A stretch of DNA of 64,000 nucleotides, taken from the NCBI RefSeq assembly GCF_902832845.1, contig NZ_CADFDB010000016.1, forward strand, positions 88,301-152,300, written 5' to 3'. The notes under the pieces were generated by a model, which worked only from the letters and a program-made list of their open reading frames with translations, did not search any database and was not told the DNA's origin. The position numbers and the translations under genes were made by a program. Shown piece by piece: positions 9,686 through 18,988 of this stretch (positions are counted from its first letter, which is position 1; each line of letters begins with the position of its first letter). The DNA is from Burkholderia metallica. Its GTDB lineage: Bacteria; Pseudomonadota; Gammaproteobacteria; Burkholderiales; Burkholderiaceae.

Positions 9686-9714
9686 TTGGGACGGCGGGCC
9701 GCGGTCGATAAGAT
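9686..9714 (+). promoter_or_regulatory. candidate sigma-70 promoter for small RNA
   Basis: TTGGGA (9686-9691) and TAAGAT (9709-9714) are separated by exactly 17 nt; each matches 4 of 6 consensus positions. It points toward an orphan intrinsic terminator about 70 nt downstream and no open frame lies between. Confidence 0.4.
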
Positions 9715-9720
9715 GGGCCC

Positions 9721-9788
9721 GTCTCCTCCATGATGTCTCTACTGACATGGGTTGGCCCCGCCGCGCGGATGCAGGCGGGGCTTTTTTT
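9721..9788 (+). ncRNA. candidate small RNA
   Basis: About 68 nt between a predicted promoter and a strong intrinsic terminator, in a 311-bp gap between two minus-strand genes, so the terminator serves neither neighbour. The body contains a short self-complementary segment (CATGATGTCTCTACTGACATG, pairing CATG-TC ends) followed by the terminator hairpin. A U7 tail is the feature typical of Hfq-binding RNAs. No family is recognised. Confidence 0.45.
9755..9788 (+). terminator. intrinsic terminator
   Basis: Perfect 8-bp stem GCCCCGCC (9755-9762) / GGCGGGGC (9774-9781) with an 11-nt loop, followed by seven T (9782-9788). It reads on the plus strand, opposite to both flanking genes. Confidence 0.85.
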
Positions 9789-9834
9789 CGTCCCGTTCCG
9801 GAAAAGGGGGCGCGATGTACCGGGCCGTGGCCCG

Positions 9835-10140
9835 TTACGCGAACACCGGCCGGAAGAAGCTGCGCTCGTAACTGACGATGCAGCGCGTTTCCTCCGCGTA
9901 GCGGAACGCCGCCTGACAGGCCGGATCGTCCATCGACCGTTCTCGGTAGCGCTCGTATTCGGCGAGGCTCGGGAACGAGAACATCGCGAGCGCGATGTTG
10001 TTCGCCCCTTCGGACGGCAGGAAATAGCCGTGATGCGTGCCGCCGAACCGCTCGACGAGCGGAATCCACATCTGGCCGTAGGTTTCGAACTGGTCGAGCT
10101 TGTACGGATCGACGACGTAGCGAAGGTAGCAGGTGATCAT
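9835..10140 (-). CDS. NIPSNAP family protein
   Basis: 101-residue protein MITCYLRYVVDPYKLDQFET..., a dimeric alpha/beta-barrel (ferredoxin-like) fold. The segment FGGTHHGYFLPSEG followed by FSFPSLAEYERYR is the pattern of bacterial NIPSNAP proteins. Bacterial members are small cytoplasmic proteins of unknown activity, often next to oxidoreductase genes; here an FMN reductase lies downstream on the same strand but 311 bp away. The start is the only ATG before the conserved beta-strand; the ribosome site is weak. Confidence 0.85.
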   Translation of the reverse strand: MITCYLRYVVDPYKLDQFETYGQMWIPLVERFGGTHHGYFLPSEGANNIALAMFSFPSLAEYERYRERSMDDPACQAAFRYAEETRCIVSYERSFFRPVFA

Positions 10141-10419
10141 GAGCGCGCCCGGGGCAAGGAGGAATCCGCGAGTCTGGCGGGCGTTGCCGCATGTGTCAAC
10201 GGCGCATGCCGGTGAGCGGTGCCGTCGCGCGATGCGTTGCTTGCGCGGGCAACGAACGGCATTCCGTCATGCGTTCGCCGCGACGCGCGCAGCGTTGCCG
10301 CACGCACCGCCGCCACCGTTTCTTCCGCTCGCCAACCGCCCGACTTTTACGACATTTTTTCTTGCGAGGGCGGTCGGCGCGCTCCTAGACTTCGGGCATC
10401 CCAACCACGGAGCATGGCG

Positions 10420-11208
10420 ATGTCGATACCCTGGAACGCAACCGCCGAACGCACACCTGCCGCGCCGCCTGTCGCGTGCGCCGATCGGGTGATCGTGCGG
10501 CGTTTCGATCCGGCTTTGGACAGCTATGCGCAACTCACGCCGATGCTGCATCGCGCGTTCGCGCGGCTCGGCGCGATGGGGCTCAACTGCACGTGCGTCG
10601 ACCAGGACGTCGACGTCACGCGCCGTCGCGCGGAAGCGGGCGAGTGCTATGTCGCCGTGTGCGGCGGGCGCGTGATCGGCACGGCCACGCTGTATGCGAC
10701 CGATCCGTCGTCGGCATGCTCGCTGTACCGGCGCGAAGGCGTCGCGAGCGTGCGGCAGGTGGCGGTGGACCCGGCTTGCCAGAGCCGCGGGATCGGCGCG
10801 TTGCTGCTCGCGTTCGCCGAGCAATGGGCCGCATTGCGCGGCTATACGCTGCTCGCGCTCGATACGCCGCATCCCGCGTCGCACCTGCTCGCGTTCTACG
10901 GCGCGCAGGGTTTCGACGTCGTCGACGTGATGCGCTTCGACGGCAAGTGCTACGACAGCGCGATTCTCTGCAAGCGGCCCGTCGCGCACGTCGTGCGTCG
11001 CGTGTCGACGGCGTCGCGCGTGGCCGCACGCGTGGCGGCCGTGCGTCGTCTTGTGCACGCGTTGCCGTCGCGTGTGGCCGTGATGGCCCGACGCGACTTG
11101 CACGTGCGACGTGGCGCGGGCTGGGCGGCGCGACGCGCGGCCGGTGCCGCGAGCTGCCGCTCGTCGCCGTGGCGGCCGCGTCAGCACGGACGCTACACGT
11201 TCGGCTGA
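10420..11208 (+). CDS. GNAT N-acetyltransferase with Arg-rich C-terminal tail
   Basis: 262-residue protein. Acetyl-CoA-binding motif A is clear: VRQVAVDPACQSRGIGALLL, with Q-x-x-G-x-G. It is followed by the LDTPHPASHLLAFYGAQGF strand-helix typical of the GNAT C-terminal half. The catalytic domain ends near residue 190; the last 70 or so residues are unusually basic (many Arg, Ala, Val) and match nothing I know. The start at 10420 was chosen because GGAG lies 7 nt upstream; an in-frame ATG at 10414 is too close to it. The substrate is unknown. Confidence 0.8.
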   Translation: MSIPWNATAERTPAAPPVACADRVIVRRFDPALDSYAQLTPMLHRAFARLGAMGLNCTCVDQDVDVTRRRAEAGECYVAVCGGRVIGTATLYATDPSSACSLYRREGVASVRQVAVDPACQSRGIGALLLAFAEQWAALRGYTLLALDTPHPASHLLAFYGAQGFDVVDVMRFDGKCYDSAILCKRPVAHVVRRVSTASRVAARVAAVRRLVHALPSRVAVMARRDLHVRRGAGWAARRAAGAASCRSSPWRPRQHGRYTFG

Positions 11209-11435
11209 ACGCCGCGCGCCGTCTTTTCCTGTTTTGCCGCGCAAACGTCGCGTGAGCGGAGTGTGGCGCTCCCGCTCGTGTCAGGCCCTCGAGACACCCC
11301 CGCCGCATCGCGGCGAAACCGATGTTTACGCGCTTTTTATGCTGCCGCGCGGCGTGCTCGTGTCATTGCCGTTCATTGCGCCGATCGACATCGTGCCGCA
11401 GGCCTGCGAACGGGCCCGGGCATGACCGCGCGGCG

Positions 11436-12794
11436 TTACTCGTCGCGGCCGTGCGTAGCGCCGCCGCCTTTCGCGACGCGCCATGCGATCGTGCCGAGCA
11501 CGCCGACCGCGACGACGAGCGCCGCCCACAGCACGTAGCGGCGCGGGGCGTCCGTGTCGGCGGCCGGTGCCGGCGCGACCGCCGAAACCGGCAACGCCGC
11601 GCCGACGCGCGCGGGCCGCACTTCGGGCGCCATGCCGACCAGCAACGCATCGCGGCTCACGGCCGACGACCCGAGCGACGCGGCGCCGACGCCGAGCGTA
11701 AACGGCGGCGTGCCGCGTGCGACGAAGGTCAGCGCGGCCGGATGCCAGCCGATCGAGACGGCCGGCTGGCCGCCGCCGAATCCGCCGTTGCGCATGTCGA
11801 CGACGATCCGCCACGCGCGATCCGTATTCGCCGCGAACTCGAGCGGCGGATTGCGCTGCTCGCCGGCCTTGCCGTGCAACCGGAACAGCACGGCAGCCGC
11901 GACGTCTCGCCACGGCGCCTGCGCGTCGGCGCGGCTCTGCAGCGTCGCGCGCGCGACGGTGTTCGGCTGCGGCAGGTCGATGCGCACGCGGTCGACCGGA
12001 TACGCGCCGTCGGTGTCGAACAGGTATTCGCCGGGCGTGCCGGCCGCCCGCACGCGTACGGCGTCGCGCCATTGGCGCGGCACGGACGCGGTATCGGTCC
12101 CGAGCGCATCGCGCGGGTGCGTTTCGACGTCGATCGATGCGATCGCGGGCGCACCGTCGAGCCAGTCGAGCCGCAGATAGCGCGGCGCCGCGCCGTCGAG
12201 CGCGATGCGTTCCTGCACCAGCATGTCGTCGCCGTGGCCGACCTTCAGCAGTTGCGTGCTGCCGAGTGCGCGCCAGTTGCGCAGGTCGTCGCTGGCTTCG
12301 ACGGCGACACGCCCCTGGTAGCTGTCGTCGCCCACGTGCACGAGCAGCGCGTCGATGTTGCCGTCCGCATGCGACAGGTCGACGAGATCCGCGCCATGCT
12401 TCGCGCGCGCCGGTGCGGCGACGCCCGCGCGCAGCGCGCCGTCCGGGCCGACCGTCACGCCGAGCGGTGCGTTGCCGTCGTCGGCGCGCGCGGGCGGCAG
12501 CGCAAACCAGTGCACCGGCGTGCGGTGCGGCGGCACGGCGGGTGCGGCCGCGGCGGGTGCATCGAGCGAATACGGCACCGGCTCGCCCGCGCCGTTGAAG
12601 ATGCGCACGTCGCCGAGATCGTCGCGCCGGCTCGCCGCATAGACGGGCTGCGGCACGGTGAGCTGGTAATACGCGGCGGCGCCGTCGAGGTCGAGCGAGA
12701 AGCGCTGCGCGACGCGCCCGGCCTCCGGCGCGCCGTCGGCCGCGGCGAACGACGCGAGCACGCTCAGTCCGAGCAGGGCGGCGAATCGTTTCAT
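11436..12794 (-). CDS. DUF3999 domain protein
   Basis: 452-residue exported protein with a signal peptide (MKRFAALLGLSVLASFAAADG), a large periplasmic beta-rich domain and a C-terminal membrane helix (YVLWAALVVAVGVLGTIAW) followed by a short basic tail. This is the DUF3999 architecture. Its ATG overlaps the stop of the DUF2339 gene (ATGA at 12791-12794), so the two are co-translated. The pair is widely conserved in proteobacteria and has no established function; envelope maintenance is only a guess. Confidence 0.85.
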   Translation of the reverse strand: MKRFAALLGLSVLASFAAADGAPEAGRVAQRFSLDLDGAAAYYQLTVPQPVYAASRRDDLGDVRIFNGAGEPVPYSLDAPAAAAPAVPPHRTPVHWFALPPARADDGNAPLGVTVGPDGALRAGVAAPARAKHGADLVDLSHADGNIDALLVHVGDDSYQGRVAVEASDDLRNWRALGSTQLLKVGHGDDMLVQERIALDGAAPRYLRLDWLDGAPAIASIDVETHPRDALGTDTASVPRQWRDAVRVRAAGTPGEYLFDTDGAYPVDRVRIDLPQPNTVARATLQSRADAQAPWRDVAAAVLFRLHGKAGEQRNPPLEFAANTDRAWRIVVDMRNGGFGGGQPAVSIGWHPAALTFVARGTPPFTLGVGAASLGSSAVSRDALLVGMAPEVRPARVGAALPVSAVAPAPAADTDAPRRYVLWAALVVAVGVLGTIAWRVAKGGGATHGRDE

Positions 12795-15700
12795 GCGGCG
12801 TCGTCCCGTGGCGCGGCGGCCTTCGGCGGCAGCGGCGAGAAGTAGCCGATCAACAGCAGCAGCACGCCGATGCCGATGAACGACACGATGCGCTCGATGC
12901 CGGTCACGTGCGACAGGTCGAACAGGAACAGCTTGACGACCGTGAGCGCGAGCAGCGCGGCGCCGACGAACCACAGCGGGCGCAGCCCGCGGCGCGTGGC
13001 CCAGATCGTGATCGCGAGCGCGCAGAGCGTCCAGTACACGGACACCGACGCCTGCACGAGCGTCGATTCCGCCATCGCGCCGAGTGCGTACGGCACGCCG
13101 GCCCAGTGATGCAGCGTGCGCAGCAGGATCGCGTTCAGCCACAGGAACGCGGTCGCCCCGGCTGCGCTCAGCAGTTGGACGCGGTACTGGCCGAACGACC
13201 AGCCGAGCTTGCGCGCGCGCACGAACCACGACGCGGCGAGCGCATAGACGACCGCGAGCACGAGGTCGAGCGGATTGAAGAGCGGCACGCGCGCCCAGCT
13301 GCCGCCGTCCTGCGTGAAGTTCGCGTAGAAGGTCCACACCCACATCACGACGATCAGCGGCAGCGACGCGAGCGCGCACACACGGGCGATGCCGTCGCGA
13401 CGCGTCAGCCACATCCCGGCGAACGCGAACAGGCTCCAGCCGACCATGAACACTTGCTGGATGTCGAACGACGACAGCACGGTGTCGATGTCGTAACCCG
13501 TGTGGAAACGGTGATGCAGCGTGCGCAGCAGCAGCGCGTTGAACCACAGGAACACGGTTGCGATCGCCACGTAGTCGACGATGCGCGGATGCCACGCGAT
13601 GCCGAGCGTGCGCAGGCGGCGCAGCCATACGGCGAATGCGACGAACACCAGGAACTGCGCGATGTCGAGCGGATTGAGCAGCGGGAGCCAGAAGAGCGGC
13701 GCCGCGTTGCCGTCGCTGATCACGCTGGCGACGCTCCACAGCCACAGCAGTGCGGCGAGCGGTGCCGCGCCCCACACCTGGTACGCGCGCGGAAACGTCG
13801 CGACGGGCCAGCGCAGGCGCGAGCCGGGGCCGGACACCAGCAGGAGCAGCGCGCCGAAGCCGTAGGCCCACGCGCTCCAGCTCCATGCGCCTTCGGGCAC
13901 GTACGCGCGCAGGCGCCAGAAGCCTTCGAGCGACAGCAGCCCGCACACGGTCCAGAACATCAGTGTGTGCAGCGGCGCGACGATGCCCGCGGCGACGGAT
14001 GGCACGAGACCGGGCGCGGTGCCTGTCGCGGGTTCGACGGTCGCCGGCCCGCGCGACTGGCGCCACAGCAGCGCAAGCGCCGCGCCGACCGCGACGGGCC
14101 ACGCGAACGCGCCCATTCCCGACAGCGGCGCCTCATGCGCATCGAACGCGCGCAGCGCGAGCAGCGCCAGCACCGGCGTCAGCGCGAGCGCGGGCCATTC
14201 GGCGAGCGGCCACGCGAGCCGGCGGCGCGCGACGTGCGCGAGCCACGCGGTGCCGGCCGCGAACAGCGCGGTAGTATCGACGACGAAGCGATCGGCATGC
14301 AGGTCGACGTGACGGCTCGCGTAGACGAGGATCTCGTGCAGCACGCCGCTGACCCACCACAGCAGCCCCCACGCGGCCGCGGCGGCGCCGATCTCGGGCA
14401 TCCACGCATGCCACGCGCGCGCTTCGCCGCGCCCGTGCAGCCACCAGCCGGTGAACAGGCCGGCGAGCGCGATCAGCAGCATCGCGATGTACGGGCTGTT
14501 GAGCACGGGCAGCGCGGTGGTGTCGGCCGGCCCGAGCAGGCTCGTGAAGAACGCACCGGCCGCGGCAACCTGCATCAGCAGCCCGAAGCCGAAGCGCAGC
14601 ATGCGCTTCTCGCGCACGCCGAGCCACACGACGGCCGCGCCTTCGATCGCCCACGCGGCGCTCGTCGTCGGGCCCGAGAACGCGAGCGGCACGGCCAGCG
14701 TCGCGAAGATCACCGCGAGCGCGAGCGTGGATTCGAACAGCAGCGCGAGGCGGTCGCGGCGCCGCGCGAGCCAGGCGGTGACCGCGACGTAGAACGCCGA
14801 CAGCGCGACCGCGCTCCACGCGAGCCCGAACGGCACGTCCTTCACGAGCGACGCCTGTAGCGCGGTCGCGACGATCGGCGTGCCGAACACGAGCGTGCCG
14901 TCCACGTAGTGCCGCAGCGCGAGCTCGCGCTTCACCGCATACAGCAGTGCGATGCCGACATACATCAGGAAGAAGAGGATCAGGAACGGCTCGGTGCTCG
15001 CGAACAGCGCGGGGCGGTAGGCCGTCACGCCCCACGCCGAACCGATCGTGAACGTGAACACGAAGCCGAGCAGGTTCAGCGGACGCCACGCCTTGAACCA
15101 CGCGATCGCGAAGATACCTGCGTTCAGCAGTGCGTAGTAGCTGAACAGCGCGACGTGGTTGCCCTGGCCGGTCGACAGCAGCACCGGTGCGAGAAAGCCG
15201 CCCGCGCTGCCCATGAACGCGAACGGCAGTGCGTTCTGCCGCACCGCGAGGAACGCGCTCAGCGCGCACACGGCCACCATCAGCGGAAACGCGGCGCCGA
15301 CGGGCAGCAGCGCGTAGAGCTTGGTCGCGGCGAAGATCGTCAGGTACAGGATGCCGACGCCACCGCCCTGCAGCACGAGCCCGTACGCGGCGCGGCGCGC
15401 GCGCACGCGCCAGCCGACCGCAAGCAGCGCGGCCGCGGCGAGCGCGGTGCCCGCGAGGCGGAATTCGATCGGCAGCATATTGTTGTCGGCCGCGTACTTG
15501 AGCAGGAACGCGACACCGAAGAACAGCACGACGATCCCGACGCGCACGACCGTGTTGCCGCCGAGCAGCCAGTCGCGCGCGGCGCGGAACGCGCGCTCGG
15601 CGATGCCGGGTTCGCGCGGTTGGGGCGGTGCGGGCGGGATCGACGGTGCGGCCGGTGTTTCGCTTGCACGGGGCGTCGTGGCCGGCGCCGGTGCGGCGGC

Positions 15701-16216
15701 GCGAACCGGTGCGGAAGAGGGCGCCGATACGGATGCGGATGCGGATGCGGATGCGGATGCGGATGCGGATGCGTCCGCGCGTGCGGCTGCCGGCTGGGCC
15801 GGCGGGCGCGGCGGCAGCGCAGCCGACGGCGGGACAGGGGCGAATGGCGTGGCGGATGCGGATGCAGTTGCGGTGCCCGCGGGTGTGGGCGCGGTCGCGC
15901 CGGTGGTGGCCGAGCCGGCGTGCGCGCCGGCAAGCTGGCCGCGCAGCGACGCGACTTCACGGGTCAGCGTCTCGACGGTCGCTTCGAGGCGCGCGACGCG
16001 CTCGGCCAGCGGAACCGGCGGCGGTGCAGGCGGCGCCTGCATCGCGAACGTGCCGGGTGTCGCGCCCTTGGCTTTGCGCTTGCGCTGTTGCAGCGTGTTG
16101 TCGAGGCAGAACCCGATCGCGGCGCCGAGCACTGCGCCGTTGATGGCGGAGAAGTCCCCGATCAATGCGGCAATCCCGCCCACGATGAAGCCGATTGCGG
16201 TAAAAGCCCAGTTCAT
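12791..16216 (-). CDS. DUF2339 multi-spanning membrane protein
   Basis: 1141-residue inner-membrane protein. Residues 1-35 form a glycine-rich membrane hairpin (IGFIVGGIAALIGDFSAING), then come a coiled coil (LAERVARLEATVETLTREVA, about 73-100), a Pro/Ala/Ser-rich linker, and about 25 hydrophobic helices to the C-terminus. This is the DUF2339 family layout. An AAGGCGAG ribosome site precedes the ATG. The linker contains an Ala-Ser repeat coded by a hexanucleotide tract. It is the first gene of a two-gene operon with the DUF3999 gene. Function is unknown in the family. Confidence 0.88.
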   Translation of the reverse strand: MNWAFTAIGFIVGGIAALIGDFSAINGAVLGAAIGFCLDNTLQQRKRKAKGATPGTFAMQAPPAPPPVPLAERVARLEATVETLTREVASLRGQLAGAHAGSATTGATAPTPAGTATASASATPFAPVPPSAALPPRPPAQPAAARADASASASASASASASVSAPSSAPVRAAAPAPATTPRASETPAAPSIPPAPPQPREPGIAERAFRAARDWLLGGNTVVRVGIVVLFFGVAFLLKYAADNNMLPIEFRLAGTALAAAALLAVGWRVRARRAAYGLVLQGGGVGILYLTIFAATKLYALLPVGAAFPLMVAVCALSAFLAVRQNALPFAFMGSAGGFLAPVLLSTGQGNHVALFSYYALLNAGIFAIAWFKAWRPLNLLGFVFTFTIGSAWGVTAYRPALFASTEPFLILFFLMYVGIALLYAVKRELALRHYVDGTLVFGTPIVATALQASLVKDVPFGLAWSAVALSAFYVAVTAWLARRRDRLALLFESTLALAVIFATLAVPLAFSGPTTSAAWAIEGAAVVWLGVREKRMLRFGFGLLMQVAAAGAFFTSLLGPADTTALPVLNSPYIAMLLIALAGLFTGWWLHGRGEARAWHAWMPEIGAAAAAWGLLWWVSGVLHEILVYASRHVDLHADRFVVDTTALFAAGTAWLAHVARRRLAWPLAEWPALALTPVLALLALRAFDAHEAPLSGMGAFAWPVAVGAALALLWRQSRGPATVEPATGTAPGLVPSVAAGIVAPLHTLMFWTVCGLLSLEGFWRLRAYVPEGAWSWSAWAYGFGALLLLVSGPGSRLRWPVATFPRAYQVWGAAPLAALLWLWSVASVISDGNAAPLFWLPLLNPLDIAQFLVFVAFAVWLRRLRTLGIAWHPRIVDYVAIATVFLWFNALLLRTLHHRFHTGYDIDTVLSSFDIQQVFMVGWSLFAFAGMWLTRRDGIARVCALASLPLIVVMWVWTFYANFTQDGGSWARVPLFNPLDLVLAVVYALAASWFVRARKLGWSFGQYRVQLLSAAGATAFLWLNAILLRTLHHWAGVPYALGAMAESTLVQASVSVYWTLCALAITIWATRRGLRPLWFVGAALLALTVVKLFLFDLSHVTGIERIVSFIGIGVLLLLIGYFSPLPPKAAAPRDDAA
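15731..15772 (-). repeat. hexanucleotide microsatellite (GGATGC)7
   Basis: Seven perfect copies of GGATGC, coding on the minus strand for alternating Ala-Ser in the linker of the DUF2339 protein. Slippage would change linker length by two residues per unit without a frameshift. Confidence 0.9.
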
Positions 16217-16821
16217 CTCGCCTTGCTCCCTCTCTCGTATCGTTATCGGCCTGCGACCGGATGTTTGCCGATCGAGGCGGTGTCGGCATGGCCGGCAGGC
16301 GAACCGGCATGCGCTGCTGACAGCGGGGGCCGCGTGGCGGCCTGCGTCGCGATCAGCCTGTTGGCGGGGAATGTATCACAGCGGCCATCGTGGATTTTCC
16401 GGGTTGACGCGGTATCGCGGCGTGCGCCGTCCGGTGTCGCCACACGGTTCTTTCTGCACGATCATGCTTTTTGCCGGTGCGCGCGACGCGCATTCGTCAG
16501 AGCAGAGCGACGCGCGAACGGACGTGAAATTGTCGTAAAGCGACGCGCGCCCGATGCGAATCGGCGCACCGCGCGGCGCGATATGCGTCGCGCTGCTGCG
16601 CACAAGTCCGGTGCGCGATGCCCGCCGTTGCTGGCCGTGCGCGTATTGCGCCGCCGCAATCGGGTGCCGACCCGTGCTGCGGGCCGCCGGGCGGGGCCGG
16701 CGACCGTGTCGTATTTGCGCAAGCGTTTGTCGTAATTCGTCGGCAGGTCGGGGTTTTTTCTGGCAACTATGTAGGCACGCTATGCAAGTGCGAGTCCCCG
16801 CTACACGAGGAGAAGGTTTCG
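16217..16821. other. divergent intergenic region between DUF2339 gene and choV
   Basis: 605 bp containing the promoters of both divergent transcription units. Short open frames are Arg-rich and lack ribosome sites. I recognise no RNA or repeat. By family knowledge a GbdR-type site should lie here, but I cannot point to one with confidence. Confidence 0.4.
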
Positions 16822-17991
16822 ATGGATGCCCCCAAGGTCGTGGTCGAAGGTCTGTGCAAGGTGTTTGGAAGTAATCCGCAGCAGGCGCTCGACATGCTCG
16901 CCGCCGGCGCGACGAAGGACGATGTGCTCAAGCGCACCGGCCAGGTCGTCGGCGTGCACAACGTCTCCTTCGATGTGCAGGAAGGCGAAATTTTCGTGCT
17001 GATGGGCCTGTCCGGCTCCGGCAAGTCCACGCTGATCCGCCTCGTGAACCGGCTGGTCGATCCGAGCGCCGGCAAGGTGATGATCGACGGGCTCGATGTC
17101 GCGTCGGCACGCCGCTCGGCGCTGACCGCGCTGCGCCGCAAGGACATGAGCATGGTGTTCCAGTCGTTTGCGCTGATGCCGCATCGCACCGTGGTGTCGA
17201 ATGCCGCGTTCGGGCTGGAAGTCGCGGGCATGGGCAAGAAGGAGCGCGAGCGCCGTGCGATGGAAGTGCTCGAGCAGGTCGGCCTCGCGCCGTTCTCGCA
17301 CAAGCTGCCGTCCGAGCTGTCGGGCGGCATGCAGCAGCGCGTCGGCCTGGCCCGCGCGCTGGCCGTGAACCCGTCGCTGATGATCATGGACGAGGCGTTC
17401 TCCGCGCTCGACCCGCTCAAGCGCCGCGAAATGCAGGACGTGCTGCTGCAACTGCAGAAGGAGCAGCGCCGCACGATCATGTTCGTGTCGCACGATCTCG
17501 AGGAAGCGCTGCGCATCGGCAACCGCATCGCGATCATGGAAGGCGGCCGGCTCGTGCAGGTCGGCACGCCGCAGGACATCATCGCGAACCCGGCCGACGA
17601 TTACGTGCGCGCATTCTTCGACGGCATCGACACCAGCCGCTACCTCACGGCCGGCGACCTGATGCAGACGGGCGCCGTGCCGCTCGTGTCGAAGTGCGAT
17701 GCCGCGAACGTCGCGGCGACGCTCAACGGCAGCGCCGAATACGCGTTCGTGCTCGACGCCGAACGCAAGATCCGCGGCTTCGTCACGCGGGACGCGCTCG
17801 GTCAGGCCACGCCGTCGGTGCGGCCGATCGAAAGCATCCGGCGCGACGCGTCGCTCGAACATGTCGTCGCGCGCGTGGTCGCGAGCCCGAATGCACTGCC
17901 GGTCGTCGACGACGACGGCTGCTACTGCGGCTCGGTCGATCGTGCGCTCATCCTGAAGGCCATCACGCGTTCGCGAGGTTCCCATGTCTGA
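16822..17991 (+). CDS. choV: choline/betaine ABC transporter ATP-binding protein
   Basis: 389-residue ATPase of the ProV/OpuA class. Walker A GLSGSGKST is at about 63-70, signature LSGGMQQR at 166-173, Walker B LMIMDEAF at 186-193, and the switch His in FVSHD. A tandem CBS region follows (about 285-385), usual in osmoregulatory and choline importers. The long N-terminal segment before the first strand (GSNPQQALDMLAAGATKDDV) is typical of ProV/ChoV. AGGAGAAGG precedes the start. It overlaps choW by 8 nt. Choline rather than proline/betaine specificity is taken from the linked binding protein and GbdR-like regulator. An alternative name is cbcV. Confidence 0.88.
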   Translation: MDAPKVVVEGLCKVFGSNPQQALDMLAAGATKDDVLKRTGQVVGVHNVSFDVQEGEIFVLMGLSGSGKSTLIRLVNRLVDPSAGKVMIDGLDVASARRSALTALRRKDMSMVFQSFALMPHRTVVSNAAFGLEVAGMGKKERERRAMEVLEQVGLAPFSHKLPSELSGGMQQRVGLARALAVNPSLMIMDEAFSALDPLKRREMQDVLLQLQKEQRRTIMFVSHDLEEALRIGNRIAIMEGGRLVQVGTPQDIIANPADDYVRAFFDGIDTSRYLTAGDLMQTGAVPLVSKCDAANVAATLNGSAEYAFVLDAERKIRGFVTRDALGQATPSVRPIESIRRDASLEHVVARVVASPNALPVVDDDGCYCGSVDRALILKAITRSRGSHV

Positions 17992-18880
17992 AATGATTCC
18001 GCTCGGTACCTGGGTCGACCAGTCCGTTCACTATCTGCTCGACCACGACGCAAAGACGTTCGACGCGATCGGCCAGGCGATCGAAGGGCTCGCGGCATTC
18101 GTCGAGCACGGCCTGCAGGCGATCCCGATGTGGATGATGATGGCCATCTTCATCGGCGTCGGGCTGTGGCGGGTGGGCTGGCGCTTTGCGCTGTTCACCA
18201 CCGCGTCGCTGCTGCTGATCTTCGCCACCGGCTTCTGGGACCAGACGGTCATCACGCTCGGCCTCACGCTGTCGTCGACGATCATCAGCCTCGTGCTCGG
18301 CATTCCGCTCGGCATCTGGGCCGCGAAGAGCAAGTGGGTTGCCGCGATCGTGCGCCCGATCCTCGACCTGATGCAGACGATGCCGGCCTTCGTCTACCTG
18401 ATTCCGGCCGCGATGCTGTTCGGTCTTGGCCGCGTGCCGGGGATCCTGTCGACGGTGATCTTCGCGATGCCGCCCGCGGTGCGCCTGACGAGCCTCGGTA
18501 TCCGCCACGTGAACCGCGAGATCGTCGAAGCCGGCCAGGCATTCGGCTGCACGCCGTGGCAATTGCTGTACAAGGTGCAGTTTCCGAACGCGCTGCCGTC
18601 GATCATGCAGGGCGTGAACCAGACGATCATGATGGCGCTGTCGATGGTGATCATCGCGTCGATGGTCGGCGCGGGCGGCCTCGGCAACGACGTGCTCGCC
18701 AGTATCCAGCGCCTCGACATCGGTCTCGGTTTCGAAAGCGGCCTGTCGGTCGTGCTGCTCGCGATCATTCTCGACCGCATCACCGAGAGCTTCGGCCGCG
18801 CGCCGGGCACCGTGAAGGCGCCGCTGTTCTCGGGCCTCAAGCAGCTGTTTCGCGTGAAAGCCGCACACGCACAAGCGTGA
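17984..18880 (+). CDS. choW: choline/betaine ABC transporter permease
   Basis: 298-residue ProW-type permease with a short cytoplasmic N-terminus and six or so membrane helices. The EAA loop EAGQAFGCTPWQLLYKV (about 182-198) contacts the ATPase. The start overlaps the end of choV, indicating translational coupling. A single permease works as a homodimer in this family. A strong hairpin follows the stop codon. An alternative name is cbcW. Confidence 0.9.
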   Translation: MSEMIPLGTWVDQSVHYLLDHDAKTFDAIGQAIEGLAAFVEHGLQAIPMWMMMAIFIGVGLWRVGWRFALFTTASLLLIFATGFWDQTVITLGLTLSSTIISLVLGIPLGIWAAKSKWVAAIVRPILDLMQTMPAFVYLIPAAMLFGLGRVPGILSTVIFAMPPAVRLTSLGIRHVNREIVEAGQAFGCTPWQLLYKVQFPNALPSIMQGVNQTIMMALSMVIIASMVGAGGLGNDVLASIQRLDIGLGFESGLSVVLLAIILDRITESFGRAPGTVKAPLFSGLKQLFRVKAAHAQA

Positions 18881-18886
18881 CCTCCG

Positions 18887-18907
18887 GCGGCCGGCACCGC
18901 CGGCCGC
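18887..18907 (+). terminator. hairpin after choW
   Basis: Perfect 9-bp inverted repeat GCGGCCGGC / GCCGGCCGC with a 3-nt loop, starting 7 nt after the choW stop. No T-run follows. It may reduce read-through into the regulator gene or protect the choVW message. Confidence 0.5.
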
Positions 18908-18988
18908 TCACCCTGAATATTTGATAACGGCCTCCGCGGTTCGCGCCGCGGGGCTAGCCCCCTGCAACCTCCTCGCCAGGAGACCGAT

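Noticed and set aside
13000-14860. Long plus-strand frame opposite the DUF2339 gene
   Set aside because: Arg/Glu/Gln-rich antisense shadow of a recognised membrane protein gene.
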